The position numbers and the translations under genes were made by a program. This document shows positions 8,297-16,085 of a DNA stretch of 64,000 nt, piece after piece. The DNA is from Helicovermis profundi (GTDB lineage Bacteria > Bacillota > Clostridia > Peptostreptococcales > Acidaminobacteraceae). Location: NCBI RefSeq assembly GCF_033097505.1, contig NZ_AP028654.1:1384001-1448000 (forward strand). Direction: 5' to 3'. Position 1 is the first letter of the stretch. The number at the start of each line of letters is the position of its first letter. Below the pieces are notes generated by a model. The model saw nothing but the letters and a program-made list of their open reading frames with translations, made no database searches and was not told the DNA's origin.

Positions 8297-8425
8297 ATGA
8301 GCAGTAAATTAAATGTATGTAAAGTTGCATCAGCGAAATTTAATTCTAAATTAAATATAGAAAACTCTATTAAAGCTTGTAGTTGTATAAAATTGACCAT
8401 TTCTAGGAAAAATGCGTTATTTTAA
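8297..8425 (+). CDS. 42-residue cysteine-containing peptide of unknown function
   Basis: The ATG has the strongest ribosome binding site in the area, AAAGGAGGTC, seven bases upstream, and the gene has its own candidate promoter and a strong terminator. The peptide starts MSSKLNVCKVASAKFN and ends with the segment ACSCIKLTISRKNALF; cysteines are C8, C28 and C30. It is rich in K, S and N with no clear membrane helix or signal peptide. A neighbouring MFS exporter-type gene follows. It could be a peptide precursor, a small regulatory protein or a leader peptide; I recognise no family. Confidence 0.55.
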   Translation: MSSKLNVCKVASAKFNSKLNIENSIKACSCIKLTISRKNALF

Positions 8426-8450
8426 TACAATATTTATATTAAACATATAA

Positions 8451-8486
8451 AATCACAAAGCTTAGCTTTGTGATTTATTTTTTTTT
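8451..8486 (+). terminator. Intrinsic terminator of the small peptide gene
   Basis: AATCACAAAGC and GCTTTGTGATT pair around a three-base loop, followed by a T-rich tract. This is a strong terminator 25 bases after the peptide stop codon. Confidence 0.9.
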
Positions 8487-8497
8487 GAAAAGAAAAC

Positions 8498-8632
8498 CGG
8501 TGCGAAATTTTGTATAAGTATACTCATCAAGCAAAGCTTGTAAAGAGGATACTTATATAAAATTTCATAGTGAGTTTACTCACGTAAGTCATGAAAAAAG
8601 CAAGCGTAGCTTGCGTTTCATGACTTGAACCG
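8498..8632 (+). repeat. Cloverleaf-like structured intergenic element, type 1
   Basis: A closing stem (CGGTGCGAA, 8498-8506, with TTGAACCG, 8625-8632, one mismatch) encloses three hairpins. H1 pairs 8505-8521 with 8549-8565 (17 bp, one GU) and carries an inner CAAGC/GCTTG hairpin. H2 is GTGAG/CTCAC at 8570-8583. H3 pairs AAGTCATGAAA (8586-8596) with TTTCATGACTT (8616-8626), with inner GCAAGC/GCTTGC. The layout is the same as the element at 16086-16222, although the stems differ in sequence. It is followed at 8634-8654 by a sequence like the end of the MITE copies. Confidence 0.7.
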
Positions 8633-8677
8633 TAATCCAAGGAATTTATTTATAAAGAAACAAAGGGGGAAATTATT

Positions 8678-9940
8678 TTGAATTTACTAAATAAAGTGTT
8701 AAAACCATATAAATCACTTCCAAAAGAAGTTTATATTATATTTTTTGCAAGGATGATTAATGCAGCAGGGATGTTTGTATTTCCACTACTTACACTATTG
8801 CTTACAAAAAAAATAGGACTCAAAACAGACTATGTTGGTTATATTATTGCACTAATGGGGATTGTGTTTTCTGTGACGTCATTAATTGGAGGTAAATTAG
8901 TAGATAGTTTTGGAAGAAAAAAAGTCATTATTATTTTTGACTCACTTGCAATTATAAGTTTTATTATGTGTTCATTTCTTAAGCCGAGTATGCTGATGGT
9001 TGGTCTTATAATACTTGCAGGGTCCTTTATGGGTATGAGTGATCCAGGGCATAATGCTCTTCTTGCAGATGTTACATCACCAGAAAATCGTGATGGATCA
9101 TATTCTTTAAGTTATTTAGGATTTAATATAGGATTTATTTTAGGACCTATGATTGGCGGGATGTTATTTGATAAACATCTAAAATTATTTTTTATAATTG
9201 ATGCAGTGACAGCATTCATAAGTTTAATGCTAATAGTATTTTTTATTGGTGAAACAATTGGTATGACAGAGGATATTGATGAAAGTAGAAATATGGAACA
9301 AAAAGTTGAAGGTTCAATATTAAAAGTTATATTAAAAAGACCAATATTATTAGTATTTTCTTTAATATTATTAGGTTATAATTTTACCTATTCTCAGTGG
9401 GGATTTTTAATGCCTTATCATGCAAGTCAAAATTTTACTGATGGTGTAGCATTTTATGGTAAAATTGCAAGTTTAAACGGATTTGTAGTGATGGTATTTA
9501 CACCAATATTAACTTATTTGTTTATTAAAAAGACAAATATAAATAAAGTGGCTTTTGGTGGTATATTGTACACCTTAGGTTTTGGAATGCTTGGTTTTTA
9601 TGATACTAAGTTAGGATTTATTATTTCAGCTTTTACATTTACACTAGGTGAAATACTTATAACTACTGGTTTTATGCCATTTATTGCAAATCATACACCA
9701 TCTTCACACAGAGGTAGGATGAGTTCGGTTTTACCAATGATAATGGGGTTAGGATATGTACTTGGACCAGTTATAGTTGGGAAAATGATATTATTTGAAT
9801 CTATTTCTTATGCTTGGAAAATTATTGGTCTTGTAATGTTTGTATCAACCTTATTTATGTATATGCTACTTATTTGGGAAGGGAAAAAATCTAAAATAGC
9901 TAAAAATTACCAAAAACAAGTTCAAGAAGATTTTATGTAA
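8678..9940 (+). CDS. MFS transporter
   Basis: A 420-residue, twelve-helix major facilitator protein. The loop 2-3 motif is GGKLVDSFGRKKVII and the loop 8-9 region also fits. A helix 5 antiporter-type motif is visible in LGFNIGFILGPMIGG, which suggests drug or metabolite export. Translation starts at TTG, nine bases after AAAGGGGG; there is no ATG in position. It is clearly related to the MFS gene that faces it at 9974-11173 (both begin with a PLLTLLLTKKIG-type helix and have the QWGF/QHRF motif mid-protein), so the two are diverged paralogs. The substrate cannot be told from sequence. Confidence 0.88.
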   Translation: MNLLNKVLKPYKSLPKEVYIIFFARMINAAGMFVFPLLTLLLTKKIGLKTDYVGYIIALMGIVFSVTSLIGGKLVDSFGRKKVIIIFDSLAIISFIMCSFLKPSMLMVGLIILAGSFMGMSDPGHNALLADVTSPENRDGSYSLSYLGFNIGFILGPMIGGMLFDKHLKLFFIIDAVTAFISLMLIVFFIGETIGMTEDIDESRNMEQKVEGSILKVILKRPILLVFSLILLGYNFTYSQWGFLMPYHASQNFTDGVAFYGKIASLNGFVVMVFTPILTYLFIKKTNINKVAFGGILYTLGFGMLGFYDTKLGFIISAFTFTLGEILITTGFMPFIANHTPSSHRGRMSSVLPMIMGLGYVLGPVIVGKMILFESISYAWKIIGLVMFVSTLFMYMLLIWEGKKSKIAKNYQKQVQEDFM

Positions 9941-9953
9941 TATCTTAAAAATA

Positions 9954-9997
9954 AAAAAACAAAATGCAATCAATTAATTGATTGCATTTTGTTTTTT
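9954..9997. terminator. Bidirectional terminator between convergent MFS genes
   Basis: A perfect palindrome centred on TTAATTAA, with arms reading AAACAAAATGCAATCAATT and its complement, flanked by A and T runs. It serves both genes; the stop codon of the minus-strand gene lies inside it. Confidence 0.92.
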
Positions 9998-11173
9998 AGC
10001 AGTTAAATACGAAAATATTGAAGTGAGTAAGGCAGTTATTGACACAATTAGCCAAAGAATTCTAATAGAGAACAAATGTATTAGGATTCCAGACATTACA
10101 ATTCCAAGAGTTGTACCAAGTGAAAAAGCAATAGAACTTATAGCGTAAAAACGTCCTCTATAATTTATAGGTGAATTATTTGCAATATATACTCCTGAAT
10201 TTGTAACAATAAGTACTTCTCCAATTGTCCAAATAAAAGTAGAAACTATAAACATAAAAAAATTGTTAATAAAAAAAATCATTCCAAAACCAAGTGCGTA
10301 AGTAATACCTGCAATTGACATATTAATAAGAGGTTTAAAATCTTTTGTTAATTTTAAGAGAATAGCAGAAACTACTAGTACTGTAATGGCATTAACACTC
10401 ATAATAAAACCAAAATAAGTTGGACCTTTTGATAAAAACAATGTATTTAACATTAAAGGTAGAGCAAATCTGTGTTGTGAATAAATAAAACTAAGTAAAG
10501 TTGATATTAAAAGAAAAAATAAAAAGTTTGGTTTTTTTCTTAATATATTAATAATGTTTTCTTCACTATGTTCTTCTTCTTTGCTTGCAACTATATTATT
10601 TTGATTAGTTTTCTTAATAAAAATGAATACAAGTATAACTGCAATAAAAGAAGAAAAAGCATCACCTAAAAAAAGAAGAGTTAGAAAATTGTTAAATAGA
10701 AATCCAGCAATAATTGGACCGATGGCTACACCAATATTGATTCCTAAATATATAAGTGAATATCCTGCTTGTCTGTTTTTAGGATTAACACTATCAGCAA
10801 CTATAGCGCTAATTGACGGACGAACTGCACCATTAAAAAACATAGCACCGCTTAGAAAAATTGTAATAAATAAAATATTATTTAAAAATGGAATTGGTAG
10901 TAAAAAAACTCCTGCCAAGGTTTGCATAATTAAATATGTGATTTTTCTGCCTATTTTATCTGATAGATAACCACCAACTTGTGATCCTGGTAATGTCATA
11001 ATTGCAACAATTGAAACTATTGTTCCAGATTCAACAACGGATACTCCCATTTTTTGTACAAGGAAAAAAGTTAAAAAGGGCATTACAAATCCACCCATTC
11101 TATTAATCACTTGTGCTAAAAAAAGTATATAAACACTTCTTGATAGATTTCTATAAATACTAAATAATTTCAA
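9974..11173 (-). CDS. MFS transporter (paralog of the facing MFS gene)
   Basis: A 399-residue, twelve-helix MFS protein with the GGYLSDKIGRKITYL loop motif and LGINIGVAIGPIIAG in helix 5. The start is TTG, preceded by AAGGTGATG. It shares order and motifs with the convergent MFS gene and ends in the shared terminator. An intergenic region of about 180 bases separates it from the divergent NTPase-ABC operon. Probably an exporter; substrate unknown. Confidence 0.87.
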   Translation of the reverse strand: MKLFSIYRNLSRSVYILFLAQVINRMGGFVMPFLTFFLVQKMGVSVVESGTIVSIVAIMTLPGSQVGGYLSDKIGRKITYLIMQTLAGVFLLPIPFLNNILFITIFLSGAMFFNGAVRPSISAIVADSVNPKNRQAGYSLIYLGINIGVAIGPIIAGFLFNNFLTLLFLGDAFSSFIAVILVFIFIKKTNQNNIVASKEEEHSEENIINILRKKPNFLFFLLISTLLSFIYSQHRFALPLMLNTLFLSKGPTYFGFIMSVNAITVLVVSAILLKLTKDFKPLINMSIAGITYALGFGMIFFINNFFMFIVSTFIWTIGEVLIVTNSGVYIANNSPINYRGRFYAISSIAFSLGTTLGIVMSGILIHLFSIRILWLIVSITALLTSIFSYLTAKKQNAIN

Positions 11174-11282
11174 AACATCACCTTCTTAGAGAATTATATA
11201 AAAATAACTATATAATTGATACAATAAAATGATGAAATTTTGGTAATACTTCATAAAAATATATTAGTTTTTACTAAAAGAT

Positions 11283-11310
11283 TGAAAATTCACTTAAAAT
11301 ACAATATTAT
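11283..11310 (+). promoter_or_regulatory. Candidate promoter of the NTPase-ABC-XdhC operon
   Basis: TTGAAA (11283-11288), 16 bases, TATTAT (11305-11310). Transcription from here would start near 11317 and give a leader of about 40 bases with GAGGGAG at 11346-11351. This rules out translation from any codon upstream of about 11350. Confidence 0.5.
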
Positions 11311-11358
11311 ATAATTAGCGTTATAGTTTTAAAAACACAACGGCGAGGGAGTGATAAT

Positions 11359-11934
11359 ATATATAAGAATATATTTTTAACGGGAGATATAAATGTTGGT
11401 AAATCAACAATTATCAATAATTATTTAAGCTTGATTAAATATGATAATGTCTCAGGATTCAAAACACTACCTTTCTATGAGAATTCAGACCTTAAAGGTT
11501 ATTACATGGAAGATTTATTAGAAGAGAATTTAGTGCATAATAAAAAAATGGGATTTTTAGAGAAGAATGTAACAAATATTGATAAAAAAAGTATTGTAGG
11601 TATAAACGAATACCATGGATTGGGAAAAAAATGCTATGGGTTTCCTATAAATTATGATGAATATGGTGTTAAAATTTTAAAAAAATCTTTTTTTTCTTCA
11701 GCAAATATTATTATAATGGATGAATTAGGTTTTTTTGAAAGAAAATCTAAAAAGTTTACTAAAGAAGTATTTAAAATACTAAAAAGTGATAAAAGGGTAC
11801 TTGGTGTTATTAAGAAAAGACGTAATGAATTCCTTGATGGAGTTGTAAATTTAGAAAATGTTAAAGTAATTGAAGTTACACTTAGTAATAGAGATAAAAT
11901 TTTAGATGAAATTATTTTAGAGTGGGGGATTTAA
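11359..11934 (+). CDS. P-loop NTPase, THEP1/NTPase_1-like, with a non-canonical start
   Basis: The reading frame is open from 11278. The Walker A motif FLTGDINVGKSTI lies at 11374-11412 and Walker B is IIIMDELGFFE. The first ATG, GTG or TTG in frame is TTG at 11431, after the P-loop, so a start there would remove the active site. GAGGGAG at 11346-11351 puts the start at the ATA codon 11359, seven bases on, giving 191 residues. THEP1-like proteins are nucleoside triphosphatases, often seen beside molybdenum-cofactor genes. It is followed after one base by the ABC binding protein gene. Family fairly sure; start inferred. Confidence 0.75.
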   Translation: MYKNIFLTGDINVGKSTIINNYLSLIKYDNVSGFKTLPFYENSDLKGYYMEDLLEENLVHNKKMGFLEKNVTNIDKKSIVGINEYHGLGKKCYGFPINYDEYGVKILKKSFFSSANIIIMDELGFFERKSKKFTKEVFKILKSDKRVLGVIKKRRNEFLDGVVNLENVKVIEVTLSNRDKILDEIILEWGI

Positions 11935-11935
11935 A

Positions 11936-12994
11936 ATGAAAAAAAATATAAGATCAATTATTTTAGTAGTTTTGATATTAATTATTAGTTTATCACTTGT
12001 TGCTTGCAATAAAAGTTCTAGTGTAAATAATAATATAAATTCTAAAGATAATCAAAGCATTAAAATTGATGAAAAAAATACGGATGATAGTTCTTCAGTG
12101 AAAGAACTAAGAATCGTAACTACATATAAGCCTGCAACAAATATAGTGTTAGCGCTTGGAGGCGTAAAAAATTTAGTTGGAGCTAACGATAGTGCTCTTA
12201 AAGATAAGCTAATTAATTCATTAGATTCTACTGCAAAAGACAGAATTCTAGAGATTGGTAGTAAAAAACATGGTATAAATATAGAAGAGGTAGTTTCTTT
12301 AAAACCGGATTTGGTAATTATGTTTCCAACAAAAGATACAGATGAAACTGTAAAGAAATTAGAAAATCAAGGAATAAAAGTTGTAAGCATTTATCCTGAA
12401 AATATCGAGTTACTTCAAAATGAAATTTTAAATATTGCAAATGCCATGGGAAAAAAAGAAACAGGTGAAAAATTAGTCAAATATTTTAATGATAAGTTAG
12501 AATTTATTGATTCTAAAATAAAAAATATAAGCGAAGAAGATAGAAAAACAATTTATTTAGCTGGTGCAAGAGGGATTCTTTCAACATCTGCGGGTACTTT
12601 TTATCAACATGAATTAATGGAACGTGCGGGTGGCATTGATGTAGCAGGCAAGTTAAAAGGCGGATGGAATGAGGTGTCGATTGAGCAGTTACTTAAATGG
12701 AATCCAGATGTTATTACTTCAATAATGTACACTCCAAAAGGGACGCCGAAAGAGATACTTTCGAATGGAAAACTTTCTAAAATTTCAGCAATAATCAATA
12801 AAGAGGTTTACCAAATGCCATCAAATATTGAGCCGTGGGATATGCCCGAACCATCAAGTATTCTTGGAATGCTATGGTTAAGCAAGACTTTATATCCTAA
12901 TGAATTTACTGACTATGATTTTTCACAAGATGTTGATTCTTTCTATAAAGAATTTTATGGTAAAAGTTTTAAAGAATTAGGAGGAAAATTATAA
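11936..12994 (+). CDS. ABC transporter substrate-binding lipoprotein (FepB/BtuF type)
   Basis: A 352-residue lipoprotein with an N-terminal signal helix and lipobox SLVAC (Cys about residue 24), then an acidic asparagine-rich linker and a PeripBP_2-type domain: RIVTTYKPATNIVLALGG, IEEVVSLKPDLVIMF, and the C-terminal WDMPEPSSILGMLWLSKTLYP. Such proteins bind siderophores, haem, cobalamin or, in the MolA group, molybdate and tungstate. The preceding NTPase and following XdhC argue for molybdate or tungstate; this is inference. GTGGGGG precedes the ATG and the gene directly abuts the permease gene. Confidence 0.85.
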   Translation: MKKNIRSIILVVLILIISLSLVACNKSSSVNNNINSKDNQSIKIDEKNTDDSSSVKELRIVTTYKPATNIVLALGGVKNLVGANDSALKDKLINSLDSTAKDRILEIGSKKHGINIEEVVSLKPDLVIMFPTKDTDETVKKLENQGIKVVSIYPENIELLQNEILNIANAMGKKETGEKLVKYFNDKLEFIDSKIKNISEEDRKTIYLAGARGILSTSAGTFYQHELMERAGGIDVAGKLKGGWNEVSIEQLLKWNPDVITSIMYTPKGTPKEILSNGKLSKISAIINKEVYQMPSNIEPWDMPEPSSILGMLWLSKTLYPNEFTDYDFSQDVDSFYKEFYGKSFKELGGKL

Positions 12995-14041
12995 ATGAAA
13001 AATAATCGAAATATTATTAATGTCAAAAATAGTAGAATTACTTATGAAAGAAAACTTATATTTAAATTTTCGCTGCTATTATTTGTTGTTTTAATTATTT
13101 CGATGTTTATTGGAAGATATAAAATTGGTTTTTATGACCTTGTTGAAGTTTTAGGAAACTTTCAAAATTATTTATTTCATAAGGAGCTAATATCAACTAA
13201 TGATATGATTATTTATAATATACGCCTACCTAGAATAATATTAGCAATTTTAGTTGGAGCTGGTTTATCTGTTTCAGGACTTGTGTTTCAAAATATATTT
13301 AAAAATCCAATTGCTTCTCCTGATATTTTGGGTGTTACATCAGGAGCTAGTTTTGGGGCTGCACTTGGGATAATTTTACCTATGGAATTTCCTTTAAAAA
13401 TTGAACTTCTTTCTTTTATATTCGGTTTAGTTGCAGTAAGTATCACTTATATAATTAAAAAAATGTCTAAAAATACGAGTCTACTATATTTGATACTTTC
13501 GGGAATAATTGTATCTGCATTTTTCACTTCATTGTTATCATTTATTAAATACATTGCTGATCCATATAATGAACTTCCATCGATTGTTTTTTGGACTATG
13601 GGAGGTTTGTTTAATGCAACTTGGGGAAATGTTTTATCAACATCAATTATTGTTATTCCAAGTATAATTATAATTAATGCATTAAAATTTAAAATTAAGA
13701 TTCTTTCTTTAAAGGATGATGAGGCAAAAAGTTTAGGAGTAAATGTTTATAAACTTAGAAAATTCATTCTTATAATCGTTTCCCTTGTTGTTTCATATGT
13801 TGTAAGTGTTGCTGGAACAATTGGTTGGATAGCATTAATTGTTCCACATATAGTAAAAATCATTTCTAAAAAAAATCGTGATATATACTTATCAACTGCA
13901 ATATTTGGTGGAACTATTTTATTAGTATTTGATGATTTAGCTAGAAGTATTAGCCCAAGTGAAATACCAGTTGGAATACTTACTGCTTTAATAGGAGCTC
14001 CAATACTTGCTTATTTGTTGCTATCTAAAAAAGCAATTTAG
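12995..14041 (+). CDS. FecCD-family ABC transporter permease
   Basis: A 348-residue permease with about ten membrane helices. The family signatures are RLPRIILAILVGAGLSVSG, the following NPIASPDILGVTSGASFGA, GWIALIVPHIVK and EIPVGILTALIGAPIL. It forms the channel for the preceding binding protein and partners the ATPase after it. AGGAGG overlaps the end of the binding-protein gene and the ATG follows its stop immediately. Confidence 0.93.
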   Translation: MKNNRNIINVKNSRITYERKLIFKFSLLLFVVLIISMFIGRYKIGFYDLVEVLGNFQNYLFHKELISTNDMIIYNIRLPRIILAILVGAGLSVSGLVFQNIFKNPIASPDILGVTSGASFGAALGIILPMEFPLKIELLSFIFGLVAVSITYIIKKMSKNTSLLYLILSGIIVSAFFTSLLSFIKYIADPYNELPSIVFWTMGGLFNATWGNVLSTSIIVIPSIIIINALKFKIKILSLKDDEAKSLGVNVYKLRKFILIIVSLVVSYVVSVAGTIGWIALIVPHIVKIISKKNRDIYLSTAIFGGTILLVFDDLARSISPSEIPVGILTALIGAPILAYLLLSKKAI

Positions 14042-14069
14042 ATAATAAAAGAATTGAAAGGGTGATTTG

Positions 14070-14834
14070 ATGGAAATCAAGGTAGAAAATTTGAACTTTA
14101 AATATAATGATAATGATGTTCTAAGTAAAATTAATTTGAAATTTAACTCTGGAAAAATCTACGGCATACTTGGAAGAAACGGTTCTGGTAAAACTACACT
14201 GATTAAATTGATACTTGGTTTGCTTAAACAAAATAGCGGTAATATCTATATTGGAAAAGAGAATTCTACTACGATAAATTTTAAAAAATTATCTAAACTT
14301 ATAGCTTTCGTTCCACAGGATTATGAAAGTCAAACCGATATAAGTGTAATTGATATTGTTTTAATGGGAAGAAATCCATATCTTAATACCTTTCAAAACC
14401 CTTCAAAAGAAGATTATAAAATTTGTTATAGAGTTATGGAAAATTTAAATTTAACTCATTTATCAAATTATAGTTTTTCCAAATTAAGCGGTGGCCAAAG
14501 ACAAATGGTTTTAGTTGCTAGAGCCATTGCCCAAGAAACTGAATTTATTGTTTTTGATGAACCTATTTCAAATTTAGATATTAAAAATCAGCATGATGTA
14601 TTAGCTTTTATAAAAAATATGGCAAATAGATATGGTAAAGGTATAATTGTTTCAATTCATGATCCAAATTTGGCAAATCGATATTGTGATAATATTGTAA
14701 TGCTAAAGGATGGTCAAGTATTTAAAAATGGCTTGTCGAAAGATGTTTTTTCTGAAAACACTCTTAAAGAATTATATGATATTGATTTTAATTTTATTGA
14801 AAATGATATAATAAGTCATTATAAAATAAATTAA
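14070..14834 (+). CDS. ABC transporter ATP-binding protein (FepC type)
   Basis: A complete ABC ATPase of 254 residues: Walker A GRNGSGKTT, Q-loop in FVPQDY, signature LSGGQRQMVLVARAIAQ, Walker B FIVFDEPISNLD and switch histidine in VSIHDPN. The TTG at 14067 is in frame but the ATG at 14070 has better spacing from GAAAGGGTG. It powers the FecCD-type permease encoded just upstream. The C-terminus continues to a short alpha/beta tail normal for this family. Confidence 0.94.
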   Translation: MEIKVENLNFKYNDNDVLSKINLKFNSGKIYGILGRNGSGKTTLIKLILGLLKQNSGNIYIGKENSTTINFKKLSKLIAFVPQDYESQTDISVIDIVLMGRNPYLNTFQNPSKEDYKICYRVMENLNLTHLSNYSFSKLSGGQRQMVLVARAIAQETEFIVFDEPISNLDIKNQHDVLAFIKNMANRYGKGIIVSIHDPNLANRYCDNIVMLKDGQVFKNGLSKDVFSENTLKELYDIDFNFIENDIISHYKIN

Positions 14835-14850
14835 TGAAAGGGCTGATAAT

Positions 14851-15654
14851 TTGGAAATTTTATTGCTTGATGAAATTAAAAAAGAATTAAAAAAAGGAAA
14901 TAAAGTTGCGTACGTGATTATTATAGATAAAGAAGGTTCCACTCCAAGAGGTGAAGGTACTTCTATGGTTGTCAGAATTGATGGTACTACACTTGGAACT
15001 GTTGGCGGAGGAATAAGTGAATTTAAAGCAACTAATGAGGCTAAGAAATGTATAAAAAGAGGTATAAGTAAAACATTAGATTTAAGCTTAAATATTGAGC
15101 CAAAAAATATTGAATCTGTATGTGGGGGTAATGTAAAAGTGTTTATAAAAACTTATATACCGCAAAATAAACTTATTCTTGCAGGTGGTGGACATGTTGC
15201 ATATGGTCTGTATAAATTTGCATTAGAACTTGGTTTTTTAGTTACAGTCTTTGATGACAGAGAAGAATTTGCAAGTAAAGATAGATTTCCTAAAGCTGAC
15301 AACTTATACTATGGGGATATAATTAAAAATTTAAATGAAATTGAAATTGATGATACAACATATATTGTAGTTGCAAGTAAAAGTCATAAATCAGATGAAA
15401 ATATACTAAGCAATTTAGTAAAAACAAATGCAAAATATATTGGTATGCTAGGAAGTCGAAAAAAAGTGGATTCTATTTTTAATAGTCTTATAAAAAATGG
15501 AGTAAAAAAAGAAGATTTAGATAAAATATATGCTCCAATAGGAATTGGAATCGGCGGAGAAACACCAGAAGAAATTGCACTAAGTATTATTTCAGAAATA
15601 ATTAAAATAAAAAATGACGGAAAAGAAAGACATATGAAAGAAATAAAAATATAG
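14851..15654 (+). CDS. XdhC/CoxI family protein (molybdenum hydroxylase maturation)
   Basis: A 267-residue protein. The N-terminal XdhC_CoxI domain shows IDKEGSTPRGEGTSMVV and GTVGGGISEF, with SVCGGNVKVFI. The C-terminal Rossmann domain shows LILAGGGHVAYGLYKFA, VFDDREEFAS and MLGSRKKV. XdhC proteins bind molybdenum cofactor and help sulfurate and insert it into xanthine dehydrogenase-type enzymes; clostridial relatives also serve selenium-dependent hydroxylases. No molybdenum hydroxylase is in the window. Start is TTG with GAAAGGG nine bases upstream. It is the last gene of the NTPase-ABC operon. Confidence 0.88.
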   Translation: MEILLLDEIKKELKKGNKVAYVIIIDKEGSTPRGEGTSMVVRIDGTTLGTVGGGISEFKATNEAKKCIKRGISKTLDLSLNIEPKNIESVCGGNVKVFIKTYIPQNKLILAGGGHVAYGLYKFALELGFLVTVFDDREEFASKDRFPKADNLYYGDIIKNLNEIEIDDTTYIVVASKSHKSDENILSNLVKTNAKYIGMLGSRKKVDSIFNSLIKNGVKKEDLDKIYAPIGIGIGGETPEEIALSIISEIIKIKNDGKERHMKEIKI

Positions 15655-15740
15655 TAGAAATTGACGTTTTAAATAACTGAAAAGTTTCTTGCGAAAACAC
15701 AAGAATTATGTTAATATAATGAAGTAAAATAACTTAATAA

Positions 15741-15900
15741 AAGTATAAGGTTTAATTATTAATTAAAAGGGAAAGAGGTATATTCCTCTACAGCCCCCGC
15801 TACTGTATTTGTGGACGAACGTTTTCATAACCACTGTGTGTAAACATGGGAAGGGAAGACAAGTAGGTTGAAGCATAAGTCAGGAGACCTGCCTTTACTT
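15741..15900 (+). promoter_or_regulatory. Cobalamin (AdoCbl-type) riboswitch
   Basis: The conserved blocks are in order: AAGGGAAAGAGG, the B12-box part CTACAGCCCCCGCTACTGT, CCACTGTGTG, GGGAAGGGAAGAC, and AGTCAGGAGACCTGCC. P1 can form between 15741-15750 and 15892-15900. A TATAAT at 15715-15720 is the probable -10 box. No coding sequence follows before 16839; the transcript meets terminators at once. This makes it an orphan riboswitch. Confidence 0.95.
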
Positions 15901-15911
15901 TGGAAAAAGAA

Positions 15912-15978
15912 TTTCTTCGGTGGGAAGAAAAGTATTTTATTTTTTAAACTACTAGCTCACTATGGCTAGTTTTTTTTG
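15912..15978 (+). terminator. Two successive terminators behind the cobalamin riboswitch
   Basis: TTTCTTC (15912-15918) with GAAGAAA (15924-15930) is followed by a T-rich run and is probably the riboswitch expression platform. A second hairpin, ACTAGC (15951-15956) with GCTAGT (15965-15970), has a run of eight T. Read-through of the first would still stop at the second. Confidence 0.8.
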
Positions 15979-15984
15979 TTTTTG

Positions 15985-16076
15985 TTGACTACTCAAATCG
16001 AGTTTTCATATATCAAACATCGTCTTAGGTAGCCGAAAGGTTTCCTACCTTAACCCTTTAAAAAGGGTTTTTTTTA
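15985..16076 (+). ncRNA. Candidate small RNA of about 55 nt
   Basis: TTGACT (15985-15990), an 18-base spacer and TATATC (16009-16014) form a plausible promoter, putting +1 near 16021. The predicted RNA carries a hairpin AGGTAG/CTACCT closed by CC-GAAA-GG (16027-16050) and a strong terminator, AACCCTTT with AAAGGGTT and eight T (16052-16076). There is no ORF. It matches no riboswitch I know. It could be a regulatory RNA or a leftover leader. Confidence 0.45.
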
Positions 16077-16085
16077 TACAAATAA

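Noticed and set aside
11431-11934. TTG 11431 as start of the NTPase
   Set aside because: It has no ribosome binding site and would remove the Walker A motif encoded at 11374-11412.
15741-15900. Cobalamin riboswitch controlling the ABC importer
   Set aside because: It lies downstream of xdhC on the same strand, so it cannot control those genes in cis.
16021-16060. c-di-GMP (GEMM) riboswitch
   Set aside because: The GGTAGCCGAAAGG hairpin looks similar in part, but the required GCACAGGGCAAACC block is missing upstream.
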